Shown here: in pieces, positions 28,367-36,382 of the stretch
Numbering within the stretch: the stretch's first letter is position 1
How the letters are laid out: each line of letters begins with the position of its first letter
NCBI RefSeq assembly: GCF_900119365.1
Contig: NZ_FPJO01000003.1
Coordinates: forward strand, 1 to 64,000
Source: Streptomyces atratus
GTDB taxonomy: Bacteria; Actinomycetota; Actinomycetes; Streptomycetales; Streptomycetaceae
DNA: 64,000 nucleotides
Direction: 5' to 3'
Program-made: the position numbers and the translations under genes
The notes under the pieces: generated by a model
What the model was told of the DNA's origin: nothing
Database searches by the model: none
Seen by the model: the letters and a program-made list of their open reading frames with translations, nothing else

Positions 28367-29020
28367 GTGAGTCTCGCGGATTTCCTCGATCCCCTGCAAC
28401 AACCCCTGGTGACGGTGCTCGACACCCCGGTCAGCTGGACCGAGGTGCTCGGCTTCGGCAGCGGGGCGCTGTGCGTATGGCTCGTGGCCCGCCAGCACCT
28501 CGCCAACTGGCCGATCGGCATCGCCAACAACCTCTTCTTCATCCTGCTGTTCACCCAGTCCGGTCTGTACGCCGACGCCGGCCTCCAGATCGTCTTCATC
28601 GCCCTCGCCGCGTACGGCTGGTGGACCTGGACCCACGGGGGCGGACCGGGCTCGCCGGAGCTGCCGGTGCGGCGCACCACGCGCGCCGAATGGACCTGGC
28701 TGCTCGCGGCGGGGGCGGTGGGGACCCTCGCACTCACCGTCCTGCTCGACCGCGCCACCGACTCGACCGTGCCCTTCTGGGACGCCCTGACGACCGCGCT
28801 GTCCCTGACCGCGACGTACGGACAGTGCCGCAAGCTCGTCGAGTCCTGGTGGCTCTGGATCGCCGCCGATGTGGTCTACATCCCGCTGTACGCGTACAAG
28901 GAGCTCTATCTGACCTCGCTGCTGTACGTCGGCTTCCTGACGCTCTGCCTGATCGGCCTGCGCAACTGGAAGCGTGATCTCGCCGGGCAGCGGCCGCAGT
29001 TGGCGGAGGCGACGGCATGA
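28367..29020 (+). CDS. pnuC: Nicotinamide riboside transporter PnuC
   Basis: The 217-residue inner-membrane protein has about seven hydrophobic segments. PnuC hallmarks are WLVARQHLANWPIGIANNLFFILLF, YADAGLQIVFIALAAYGWWTW and LTATYGQCRKLVESWWLWIAADVVYIPLYAYK. It takes up nicotinamide riboside by facilitated diffusion, trapped by phosphorylation in the cell. GTG 28367 has AAGGAGG 5 nt upstream and is preferred to GTG 28346, which lies inside the palindrome. The stop overlaps the next gene by 4 nt (ATGA). Confidence 0.95.
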   Translation: MSLADFLDPLQQPLVTVLDTPVSWTEVLGFGSGALCVWLVARQHLANWPIGIANNLFFILLFTQSGLYADAGLQIVFIALAAYGWWTWTHGGGPGSPELPVRRTTRAEWTWLLAAGAVGTLALTVLLDRATDSTVPFWDALTTALSLTATYGQCRKLVESWWLWIAADVVYIPLYAYKELYLTSLLYVGFLTLCLIGLRNWKRDLAGQRPQLAEATA

Positions 29021-30096
29021 AGAGCTACGGACACGGGCTGGTCCTCGGCAAGTTCTACCCGCCGCACGCCGGCCACCACCACCTCGTCCGCACCGCGCGG
29101 GACCGCTGCGAGCGGCTGACCGTCCTGGTCTGCGCCGCCTCCGTCGAGTCCGTGCCGCTCGCCGACCGGGTGGCCTGGATGCGGGAGGTGCACCCGGACG
29201 TACGGGTCGTCGGCGCCGTCGACGACATCCGGATGGACCTCCACGACCCGGTGATCTGGGACGCGCACATGGCCGTCTTCACCGGGGCCGTGCCCGAGCC
29301 GGTGGACGCCGTCTTCACCTCGGAGTCGTACGGGGACGAACTCGCCCGCCGGTTCGGCGCCGAGTCCGTCTGCGTCGACCCCGACCGCACGGTCTTCCCG
29401 GTCTCCGGCACCGCCGTCCGCAAGGACCCGGTCGGCTGCTGGGACTTCCTGGAGCCGCCCGTACGGGCCGCCCTCGCCCGCCGGATCGTCGTCCTCGGTG
29501 CGGAATCCACCGGTACCACGACGATGGCCCGCGCCCTCACCGGCCACTACCGCGGGCGCGGCGGCGTCTGGGCGCGGACCGGATACGTCGCCGAGTACGG
29601 GCGGGAGTTCAGCGAACAGAAGCTGGCCGCCCTGCGCGAGCGGTGGCCCGGGGCCCAGTGGGAGGACGTCGCCTTCACCACCGACGAATTCCCGCTGATC
29701 GCCGAGACCCAGAACGCCAAGGAGGAGGCGGCCGCGCGCACCGGGTCGCCGGTGCTCTTCTGCGACACCGACTCCTTCGCCACCACCGTCTGGCACGAGC
29801 GGTACATCGGCGGACGCAACCCGCTCGTCGAGGAGACCGCCGACCGGGCCGCCCACCACCTGTGGCTGCTCACCGACCACGAGGGCGTCGCCTTCGAGGA
29901 CGACGGACTGCGCGACGGCGAGGAGCTGCGGCCCTGGATGACCGACCGCTTCCGGGCCGAGCTCACCCGTACCGGAAGGCGGTTCATCGAGCTCACCGGA
30001 AGCCATGAGGAGCGCCTGGCCACCGCGGTCGCCGCCGTCGACGCGCTGCTCGCCGACAGTTGGAAGTTCGCCGCGCCCCTGCCGGAGCACCGATGA
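29017..30096 (+). CDS. nadR: NadR-type bifunctional NMN adenylyltransferase / ribosylnicotinamide kinase
   Basis: The 359-residue protein is a fusion. The N-terminal nucleotidyltransferase has GKFYPPHAGHHHLV (residues 11-24) and SGTAVRKDP (130-138). The C-terminal ribosylnicotinamide kinase has the P-loop variant GAESTGTTTMA (161-171) and DTDSFATTVWHERYIGG. It lacks the N-terminal HTH of enterobacterial NadR, so here regulation falls to NrtR. With PnuC it forms a salvage route: nicotinamide riboside in, then NMN, then NAD. Both ends overlap neighbours by ATGA. Confidence 0.94.
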   Translation: MKSYGHGLVLGKFYPPHAGHHHLVRTARDRCERLTVLVCAASVESVPLADRVAWMREVHPDVRVVGAVDDIRMDLHDPVIWDAHMAVFTGAVPEPVDAVFTSESYGDELARRFGAESVCVDPDRTVFPVSGTAVRKDPVGCWDFLEPPVRAALARRIVVLGAESTGTTTMARALTGHYRGRGGVWARTGYVAEYGREFSEQKLAALRERWPGAQWEDVAFTTDEFPLIAETQNAKEEAAARTGSPVLFCDTDSFATTVWHERYIGGRNPLVEETADRAAHHLWLLTDHEGVAFEDDGLRDGEELRPWMTDRFRAELTRTGRRFIELTGSHEERLATAVAAVDALLADSWKFAAPLPEHR

Positions 30097-30827
30097 GCAC
30101 AGCCGCCCCCGCGGGCTACGACCCGCACGCCTTCGAACCCTTCGCGGTCACCGTCGACCTGGCCGTCTTCACGGTCCGCGGTGGCCGGCTGCACGTCCTG
30201 CTCGTCGAACGGGGCGAGGACCCGTACAAGGGGCACTGGGCGCTGCCCGGCGGCTTCGTACTGCCCCGCGAGTCCGCCGAGTCCGCCGCCCGCCGGGAGC
30301 TCGCCGAGGAGACCGGACTGACGGAGGACACCGCGGGCGCCCTCCACCTGGAACAGCTGCGCACCTACAGCGACCCGGACCGCGACCCCAGGATGCGGGT
30401 GGTCTCCGTCGCGTACGCCGCACTCGTGCCCGACCTGCCCGAGCCGCGCGGCGGCGGCGACGCGGCCGGCGCCCGGTGGTGGGACGCCGGGGCGCTCGGC
30501 CCGCTCGCCTTCGACCACGACCGCATCCTCGCCGACGCGCACGACCGGATCGGCGCCAAGCTCGAGTACAGCTGTCTGGCCACCGCCTTCTGCCCGCCCG
30601 AATTCACCCTGGGGGAACTCCAGCAGGTGTACGAGACGGTCTGGGGCGTCGAGCTGGACCGCCCCAACTTCCGGCGCAAGGTCCTCACCACGCCCGGCTT
30701 CGTCCAGGCCGTGGAGGGATCGCCGCGCCGCACCGGCGGGCGGGGAAAGCCTGCCGCGCTCTACCGGGCGGGTGCCGCCACCGCCCTGCACCCTCCACTG
30801 CTGAGACCGGAAGGAAGAAGCACGTGA
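30093..30827 (+). CDS. nrtR: Nudix-related transcriptional regulator NrtR
   Basis: The 244-residue protein has an N-terminal Nudix domain and a C-terminal winged helix (PEFTLGELQQVYETVWGVELDRPNFRRKVL), the NrtR architecture. NrtR represses NAD genes and is released by ADP-ribose. The Nudix box GFVLPRESAESAARRELAEETGL (residues 54-76) matches the full catalytic consensus GX5EX7REUXEEXGU; many regulatory NrtRs have lost it, so this one may still hydrolyse its ligand. The gene lies inside the operon it is predicted to control. Confidence 0.93.
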   Translation: MSTAAPAGYDPHAFEPFAVTVDLAVFTVRGGRLHVLLVERGEDPYKGHWALPGGFVLPRESAESAARRELAEETGLTEDTAGALHLEQLRTYSDPDRDPRMRVVSVAYAALVPDLPEPRGGGDAAGARWWDAGALGPLAFDHDRILADAHDRIGAKLEYSCLATAFCPPEFTLGELQQVYETVWGVELDRPNFRRKVLTTPGFVQAVEGSPRRTGGRGKPAALYRAGAATALHPPLLRPEGRST

Positions 30828-31846
30828 TCGTGACCAGGACCATCACCAAGCAGGCCGCCACCGGCGCGCTGACCGGGCTCGCGCTCGGCGACGCCCTGGG
30901 CTTCCCGACCGAGTTCAACAACGTGCCGTCGATCCTCGCCAAGTGCGGGCCGTGGCGCACGATGCGGCTGCCGAAGCCGGCACACGTCACCGACGACACC
31001 CAGATGACACTGGCCCTGGGGCGGGGCATCCGCACCGCCATGGACCGCGGGCTGCTCACCCCGCTGCGGCTGACCCGCCCGGTGCGCGAGGAGTTCGTCG
31101 ACTGGTACCACTCGCCCGACAACAACCGCGCCCCCGGCCGCACCTGCATGACCGCCTGCCGCCTGCTCGACAGCGACCGGCTCTGGCAGGAGGCCAGCCA
31201 GACCGGCTCCAAGGGCTGCGGCGCCAACATGCGGGTCGCGCCGGTCGGACTCGTACCCGGACTGAGCGACGAACAGCGCTCCGGCGCCGCCCAGTTGCAG
31301 GCGGCCCTCACCCACGGCCATCCGACCGCGCTCGCCGCGTCCGACCTGACGGCCCGCGCGGTGCACCTGCTGGCGCAGGGGGCGGAGCCGATGGGCCTGA
31401 TCGGGCAGCTGCGTTCGTACGCGTACGAGAACAGCGGCCGCTACCTCACGCGCTGGCTCGGAGACCTCTGGCGGTACGCGGGCGACTCCTCGCCCGAGCT
31501 GTACATCCAGCGCGGCTGGGACGAATGCCTCACCGCCCTGGCCCGCGTCCAGGACGCGCTGCGCGACCCGTCCCCGGAGACCGACCCCTGCGAGCTGACC
31601 GGCGACGGCTGGATCGCGGAGGAGGCCCTGGCCACGGCCCTGCACTGCTTCCTCCTCTTCCCCGAGGACCCCGTCACCGCACTCCGCCGCGCCGCCTGCA
31701 CCCGGGGCGACTCGGACTCCCTCGGCTGCCTGACCGGCGCGTTCGCCGGGGCGCACCTGGGAGCCGGGGCCTGGCCCAAGGAGTGGGCGGAGCGGATCGA
31801 GTACCGCAGCGATCTGCTGTCGCTGGGGGCGCTCTGGGATTCTTGA
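30824..31846 (+). CDS. ADP-ribosylglycohydrolase family protein
   Basis: The 340-residue DraG/ARH-fold enzyme has GALTGLALGDALGFPTEFN, the metal-binding HVTDDTQMTLALGRG and the C-terminal RGDSDSLGCLTGAFAGAHLG, the three motifs that bind two Mg ions and ADP-ribose. It removes ADP-ribose from protein, nucleic acid or small molecules; the target is unknown. The GTG 30824 start overlaps the nrtR stop (GTGA), so it is co-transcribed with NAD salvage genes. An ADP-ribose-releasing enzyme beside an ADP-ribose-sensing regulator is functionally suggestive. Confidence 0.93.
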   Translation: MIVTRTITKQAATGALTGLALGDALGFPTEFNNVPSILAKCGPWRTMRLPKPAHVTDDTQMTLALGRGIRTAMDRGLLTPLRLTRPVREEFVDWYHSPDNNRAPGRTCMTACRLLDSDRLWQEASQTGSKGCGANMRVAPVGLVPGLSDEQRSGAAQLQAALTHGHPTALAASDLTARAVHLLAQGAEPMGLIGQLRSYAYENSGRYLTRWLGDLWRYAGDSSPELYIQRGWDECLTALARVQDALRDPSPETDPCELTGDGWIAEEALATALHCFLLFPEDPVTALRRAACTRGDSDSLGCLTGAFAGAHLGAGAWPKEWAERIEYRSDLLSLGALWDS

Positions 31847-31882
31847 GCCATTACGGAGCGGCGAATGCGCCGGACGTGGCGC

Positions 31883-32587
31883 TCAGCTTGCGTCGGGCCA
31901 GGAGACGGACGCCCGGCGGGTGCGGATCAGGAAGTCCTCCACCCTGGCCCGGTCCGGCTCCGCGGGGAGTGGGGAGTCCCTCGCGGCCTCGTCGTTCTCC
32001 TCGGCCAGGCGGTTCATCCGGCGTTCGATCTCCGCCCACGGAACCTCGCCCCGCTTCACCGCCAGCAGCTCCTCGCGGGCCGCGCCCACCCCGATCGTGA
32101 GCTCGCCAGTGCGCAGCAGGTCCCGGCCGGAGGCCAGCAGCCGCAGCAGGTGCATGGCGTGCTTCCAGCGCGGCGCCCCGTGCAGCCGTACGTCCGCCTC
32201 CAGCTTCCTGCGCTGGCCCAACGCGTAGCGCACGAAGGTCCGGTGGGCCAGCCGGGAGAGGAACGCGCCGCGCAGGGAGAGGAGTTCACGGCCCGCGGCG
32301 TCGACGTGCTCCACCAGCGGTGAGTACAGGCACTCCAGCACATTGGGGTTGGCGCGCAGCGCCAGCTCGCAGAAGCGCTCCAGCTCCCACGAGAACTGCT
32401 CCTGCGCCGGGCCCTCGACATGCGTCGGCGGCTTCTCGAACCGCCAGAACAGCGGGGTCGGTACGAGGAACACGCCGCGCCGGTCGGTGTCGCTCCCCTC
32501 CGTGGCGAGCCCGAAGGCGCGTGAGCCCATCACGCAGGAGTAGACCGTGTGGTCGCGTACGAGAGCCTCGGGATCAGGGGTGATCAT
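31883..32587 (-). CDS. Nucleotidyltransferase domain protein (YcgL/COG3541 type)
   Basis: The 234-residue predicted DNA polymerase beta-fold nucleotidyltransferase. VYSCVMGSRAFGLATEGSDTDRRGVFLVP contains the GSxxxG..(S/D)D.D catalytic motif of the superfamily. A helical C-terminal part with NPNVLECLYSP and PRWKHAMHLLRLL follows, as in COG3541. ATG 32587 places the motif near the N-terminus as in homologues. It is convergent with the ADP-ribosylglycohydrolase gene (36 bp between stops). Substrate unknown. Confidence 0.88.
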   Translation of the reverse strand: MITPDPEALVRDHTVYSCVMGSRAFGLATEGSDTDRRGVFLVPTPLFWRFEKPPTHVEGPAQEQFSWELERFCELALRANPNVLECLYSPLVEHVDAAGRELLSLRGAFLSRLAHRTFVRYALGQRRKLEADVRLHGAPRWKHAMHLLRLLASGRDLLRTGELTIGVGAAREELLAVKRGEVPWAEIERRMNRLAEENDEAARDSPLPAEPDRARVEDFLIRTRRASVSWPDAS

Positions 32588-32723
32588 GCCGGCGAGAGTA
32601 CGTGAGCGAAAACGGGTTGCACCGGGAATTGCGGGAGCGCCCCCAGGCGCCCCGCTCAAGTGGCAGAAGGCCGGGCTCTGATCGGCATTGTCGATAAATC
32701 ACTCTCTCCGGAAAAGCGGAACC

Positions 32724-33150
32724 ATGGCAGGAAACGATCTCGGCAGCCTGCTGGGCAGCTTGCTGGGCGGCGGCTCGGGCGGCCCGGGCGGCGCGGGGAA
32801 CATCCTCGGCGCGCTGCTGGGCGCGCTCGGCGGCGGCCAGGGCGGAACGGGCGGCGGCGGCGACGCGCTCGAAGGGCTGATCGGGATGCTCACCAGGTCC
32901 CGGCCTCGTCGACCAGGCGCAGTCCTGGGTCGGCACAGGTGAGAACCAGGCGGTCAGCGGCGCCCAGATCAGTGAGGCGCTGCCGGACGAGACCCTGCAG
33001 AAGGTCGCCCGGGAAGCGGGGGTCACCCCGCAGCAGGCGGCCGACGAGATCGCCCGGTCGCTGCCGACGGCGGTCGACAAGCTGACTCCGTCGGGGGAGG
33101 TGCCGGAGGGCCGCTCGATCGAGGACCTGGTCCGGGAGCAGCAACTCTGA
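32724..33150 (+). pseudogene. DUF937/YidB-like protein with a +1 frameshift
   Basis: The N-terminal frame (ATG 32724) reads MAGNDLGSLLGSLLGGG, then a Gly-rich stretch and DALEGLIGML, but then leaves the family frame and stops at 32942. The downstream half continues in another frame from about 32902: GLVDQAQSWVGTGENQAV, then ISEALPDETLQKVAREAGVTPQQAADEIARSLP and VDKLTPSGEVP, ending at TGA 33150. That is the typical DUF937 C-terminus. Removing one C from CCC at 32899-32901 restores one frame. Either a real frameshift or a sequencing error. Confidence 0.85.
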
Positions 33151-33167
33151 CAGCGCAAGCGGCCCGA

Positions 33168-33203
33168 GGGGCCCGTCCGGCGGACCAGTGCCGGGCGGGC
33201 CCC
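33168..33203 (+). terminator. Terminator-like hairpin after the DUF937 gene
   Basis: GGGGCCCGTCCGGC pairs with GCCGGGCGGGCCCC (one G-T pair, 8-nt loop). It starts 17 nt after the DUF937 stop. No T run. Confidence 0.6.
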
Positions 33204-33344
33204 GGGCCGTGACCGTGTGCCGCCCCGTCTCACGGACAGAGCACCCCGGACCGCCGGCCCCGCCGCCCCTCTAGGCTGACCGGGCAGAGAGATCACGCAG
33301 GCGGACAGCAGGCGCGAGACGTACGAAGAACCGAGGAGCACGAC

Positions 33345-33707
33345 GTGGCGGTACGAGCGGTCCGCGGAGCCGTCCAGCTGGAGCAGGACGAGGCCGGGCA
33401 CATGGACGAGCGGGTCGGCGCCCTGCTCACCGCCGTCCTGGAGCGCAACAGCCTCGTCGCGGACGATCTGATCAGTATCTGGTTCACGGCCACCCCCGAC
33501 CTGCACAGCGACTTCCCGGCCGCCGCCGCACGCGGGCTCGGTATCGTCGACGTGCCGCTGATCTGTGCCCAGGAGCTGGACATCACGGGGGCCATGCCCC
33601 GTGTGGTGCGCATCCTGGCGCACGTCGAGACGTACCTTCCCAAGTCCGAGATCGCCCACGTGTACCTCGGTGCCACCGCCGCACTTCGCAAGGACATCGC
33701 CCAGTGA
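33345..33707 (+). CDS. aroH: AroH-type chorismate mutase
   Basis: The 120-residue protein matches the Bacillus AroH class (trimeric, unrelated to the AroQ fold). VRAVRGAVQLEQDE is the N-terminal Arg-containing motif, followed by SIWFTATPDLHSDFPAAAARGLG, VPLICAQELDITGAMPRVVRILAHVET and HVYLGATAALRKD. It converts chorismate to prephenate, the substrate of the next gene product. GTG 33345 has GAGGAG upstream. The stop overlaps the tyrA start (GTGA). Confidence 0.95.
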   Translation: MAVRAVRGAVQLEQDEAGHMDERVGALLTAVLERNSLVADDLISIWFTATPDLHSDFPAAAARGLGIVDVPLICAQELDITGAMPRVVRILAHVETYLPKSEIAHVYLGATAALRKDIAQ

Positions 33708-34789
33708 GAACCGTCGTCGTCATCGGAACGGGCCTCGTCGGCACTTCCGCAGCCCTCGCCCTCGCCGGGCGCGGCATCCAGGTCCATCTCGTCGACCACG
33801 ACCCCCAGTCGGCCCGCACCGCCGCCGCGCTGGGCGCCGGTACGGACGAGGCGCCCGAGGCGCGCGTGGACCTGGCGATCATCGCCGTGCCGCCCGCCCA
33901 TGTGGCCTCGGTGCTCGCCACCGCCCTGCGGGACGGCATCGCCCGCGGCTACCTGGACGTCGCCAGCGTGAAGGGCGGCCCGCGCCGCGAGCTGGAGGCC
34001 CTCGGCCTCGACCTCACGCCGTACATCGGTACGCACCCCATGGCCGGCAAGGAGCGGTCGGGTCCGCTCGCCGCCACCGCGGATCTGTTCGAGGGCCGGC
34101 CCTGGGTCCTCACCCCGACCCGTGACACCGACACCGAGGTCCTCAACCTCGCCCTGGAACTGGTCGCGCTCTGCCGTGCCGTCCCGGTCGTCATGGACGC
34201 CGACGCGCACGACCGGGCCGTCGCCCTGGTCTCCCACACCCCGCAGCTGATCTCGTCGATGGTCGCCGCCCGCCTGGAGGAGGCCGACGAGACCGCCGTA
34301 CGCCTCTGCGGCCAGGGCATCAGGGACGTCACCCGGATCGCCGCCTCCGACCCCCGGATGTGGGTGGAGATCCTCTCAGCCAACCCCGGTCCGGTCGCCG
34401 ACGTGCTGGCCGGGGTCGCCGCCGACCTCGACGAGACGGTACGGGCGCTGCGCGGCCTGCAGTCCGACGACGACGCCAGGCGCCGCGAGGGCACCGAGGG
34501 CATCGAGGACGTGCTGCGCCGCGGCAACGCGGGCCGGGTCAGGGTGCCGGGCAAGCACGGGACCGCCCCCACCGCGTACGAGATGGTGTCCGTGCTCATC
34601 AGCGACCGGCCGGGCGAACTGGCGGGGATCTTCGCCGACGCCGGACGGGCCGGGGTCAACGTCGAGGACGTGCGCATCGAGCACGCCACCGGACAGCAGG
34701 CCGGCCTGGTCCAGCTGATGGTCGAGCCGAGCGCGGCCCCCGCACTGAGCGCGGCGCTGCGCGAGCGGGGCTGGTCGATACGGCAGTAG
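33704..34789 (+). CDS. tyrA: Prephenate dehydrogenase
   Basis: The 361-residue NAD(P)-dependent dehydrogenase of tyrosine synthesis. The Rossmann motif is VVVIGTGLVGTSAALALAGRG. The catalytic-region motif is IGTHPMAGKERSGP, then VVMDADAHDRAVALVSHTPQL. A C-terminal ACT regulatory domain (YEMVSVLISDRPGELAGIFADAGRAGVNVEDVRIEH) suggests feedback control by an aromatic amino acid. Coupled to aroH by a 4-nt overlap. Confidence 0.95.
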   Translation: MRTVVVIGTGLVGTSAALALAGRGIQVHLVDHDPQSARTAAALGAGTDEAPEARVDLAIIAVPPAHVASVLATALRDGIARGYLDVASVKGGPRRELEALGLDLTPYIGTHPMAGKERSGPLAATADLFEGRPWVLTPTRDTDTEVLNLALELVALCRAVPVVMDADAHDRAVALVSHTPQLISSMVAARLEEADETAVRLCGQGIRDVTRIAASDPRMWVEILSANPGPVADVLAGVAADLDETVRALRGLQSDDDARRREGTEGIEDVLRRGNAGRVRVPGKHGTAPTAYEMVSVLISDRPGELAGIFADAGRAGVNVEDVRIEHATGQQAGLVQLMVEPSAAPALSAALRERGWSIRQ

Positions 34790-34927
34790 GCCCGGGGCGG
34801 AGAGACCGGGAGGCCGTTGTCCACAGGGGTGCAGAGACCCGCTCCGGCACTCGGTAACCTTGTGCGGGGCGGGTTCGCACGCGCCCCCGTCCCGCCCACC
34901 CCGTGTATCAGGAAGGTGTCCACCACC

Positions 34928-35617
34928 GTGGAAACCCGTACGGCCCCGGCCGCAGTGATCGTCGCCATCGACGGGCCCTCCGGCACCGGCAAGTCGAGCA
35001 CGTCCAAGGCCGTCGCCGCGCAGCTCGGTCTGAGCTACCTGGACACCGGCGCCCAGTACCGGGCGATCACCTGGTGGATGCTGAACAACGGCATCGACGT
35101 GCAGGACGCGATGGAGGTGGCGACCGCGGCCGCCAAGCCGGTCATCGTCTCCGGTACGGACCCCGCCGCCCCGACGATCACCGTCGACGGCGAGGACGCC
35201 TCGGGCCCGATCCGCACCCAGGAGGTCACCTCCAAGGTCAGCGCCGTCAGCGCGGTCCCCGAGGTGCGCACCCGGATCACCGAGCTCCAGCGCACCATCG
35301 CCGCCGCGGCCGAGCGGGGCATAGTGGTCGAGGGCCGGGACATCGGCACCACCGTGCTGCCCGACGCCGACCTGAAGATCTTCCTCACCGCTTCCCCGGA
35401 GGCCCGTGCCGCCCGTCGCAGCGGAGAGGTCAAGGGCTCCGACCTCGCCGCCACCAAGGAGGCGCTGATCAAGCGGGACGCGGCCGACTCCGGCCGCAAG
35501 ACCTCCCCACTCGCCAAGGCGGACGACGCGGTCGAGGTGGACACCACCGAGCTGACCCTTCAGCAGGTCATCGAGTGTGTCGTCACCCTCGTCGAGGAGA
35601 AGCGGGCCACGAAGTGA
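34928..35617 (+). CDS. cmk: Cytidylate kinase
   Basis: The 229-residue (d)CMP kinase has P-loop IDGPSGTGKSSTSKAVA, LDTGAQYRAITWWML, and the NMP/LID part IVVEGRDIGTTVLPDADLKIFLTASPEARAARR with KRDAADSGRKTSPL. GTG 34928 is chosen with GGAAGG 11 nt upstream; GTG 34916 lies too close to that site. The stop overlaps the acyltransferase start (GTGA). The tyrA-cmk-plsC-der cluster is conserved in actinobacteria. Confidence 0.95.
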   Translation: METRTAPAAVIVAIDGPSGTGKSSTSKAVAAQLGLSYLDTGAQYRAITWWMLNNGIDVQDAMEVATAAAKPVIVSGTDPAAPTITVDGEDASGPIRTQEVTSKVSAVSAVPEVRTRITELQRTIAAAAERGIVVEGRDIGTTVLPDADLKIFLTASPEARAARRSGEVKGSDLAATKEALIKRDAADSGRKTSPLAKADDAVEVDTTELTLQQVIECVVTLVEEKRATK

Positions 35618-36315
35618 CCCAGGCCACGGGCTCGCCCTCGCCGCGCGGTGCGGCGGTCGGGCGCGGGATCGGCATCGGGCTGATGTATGGGCTGTGGAAG
35701 CCCCGCGTCCTCGGTGCGTGGCGGGTTCCCGCCTCCGGACCCGTCATACTCGCGGTGAACCACTCGCACAACATCGACGGTCCGATGCTGATGGGCACCG
35801 CGCCCCGGCCCGTCCACTTCCTGATCAAGAAAGAGGCGTTCGTCGGCCCGCTCGACCCGTTCCTGCGCGGAATCGGGCAACTGAAGGTGGACCGTACGAC
35901 CGCCGACCGCACCGCCATCACCCACGCCCTCGGCGTGCTGGAGAAAGGCGGGGCGCTCGGCATCTTTCCCGAGGGCACCAGGGGCGAGGGCGACTTCGCC
36001 TCCCTGCGTGCCGGGCTCGCGTACTTCGCGGTACGCAGCGGCGCGCCGATCGTGCCCGTGGCCGTCCTGGGAAGCACCGAGCGCCGCGGACGGTTGATAT
36101 CGGCACTGCCCCCGTTGCGCAGCCGGGTCGACGTCGTCTTCGGTGATGCCTTCGAGGCGCAAGAGGGGGCGCGCAGCTCGGACAAGGGCGGTGGTGGGCG
36201 ACGGGTGGGCGGCAGCGGGCGTCGTACGCGCAAGGCGCTGGACGAGGCGACGGTACGGATCCAGGCGCGGCTGACCGCCCATCTGGACGAGGCCAGGCGT
36301 TTCACCGGGCGCTAG
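35614..36315 (+). CDS. 1-acyl-sn-glycerol-3-phosphate acyltransferase (PlsC family)
   Basis: The 233-residue acyltransferase has the catalytic HX4D motif in AVNHSHNIDGPML, the substrate motif FPEGTRGEGDF and a typical GxPIVPVAV-like block (SGAPIVPVAVLGS). It acylates lysophosphatidic acid in phospholipid synthesis or a related acceptor. A basic Gly/Arg-rich loop lies near the C-terminus. Coupled to cmk by GTGA; der follows 67 bp later. Confidence 0.92.
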   Translation: MTQATGSPSPRGAAVGRGIGIGLMYGLWKPRVLGAWRVPASGPVILAVNHSHNIDGPMLMGTAPRPVHFLIKKEAFVGPLDPFLRGIGQLKVDRTTADRTAITHALGVLEKGGALGIFPEGTRGEGDFASLRAGLAYFAVRSGAPIVPVAVLGSTERRGRLISALPPLRSRVDVVFGDAFEAQEGARSSDKGGGGRRVGGSGRRTRKALDEATVRIQARLTAHLDEARRFTGR

Positions 36316-36382
36316 GTAAGACTTGAGTAGTGGGCCGCGCAGTCGTGGCCCATCGATGATGATGCAAAGAGGAACGGACTTC

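Noticed and set aside
32890..33144. Minus-strand frame in the DUF937 region
   Set aside because: The plus-strand frames match DUF937 on both sides of a frameshift; the antisense frame has no known features.
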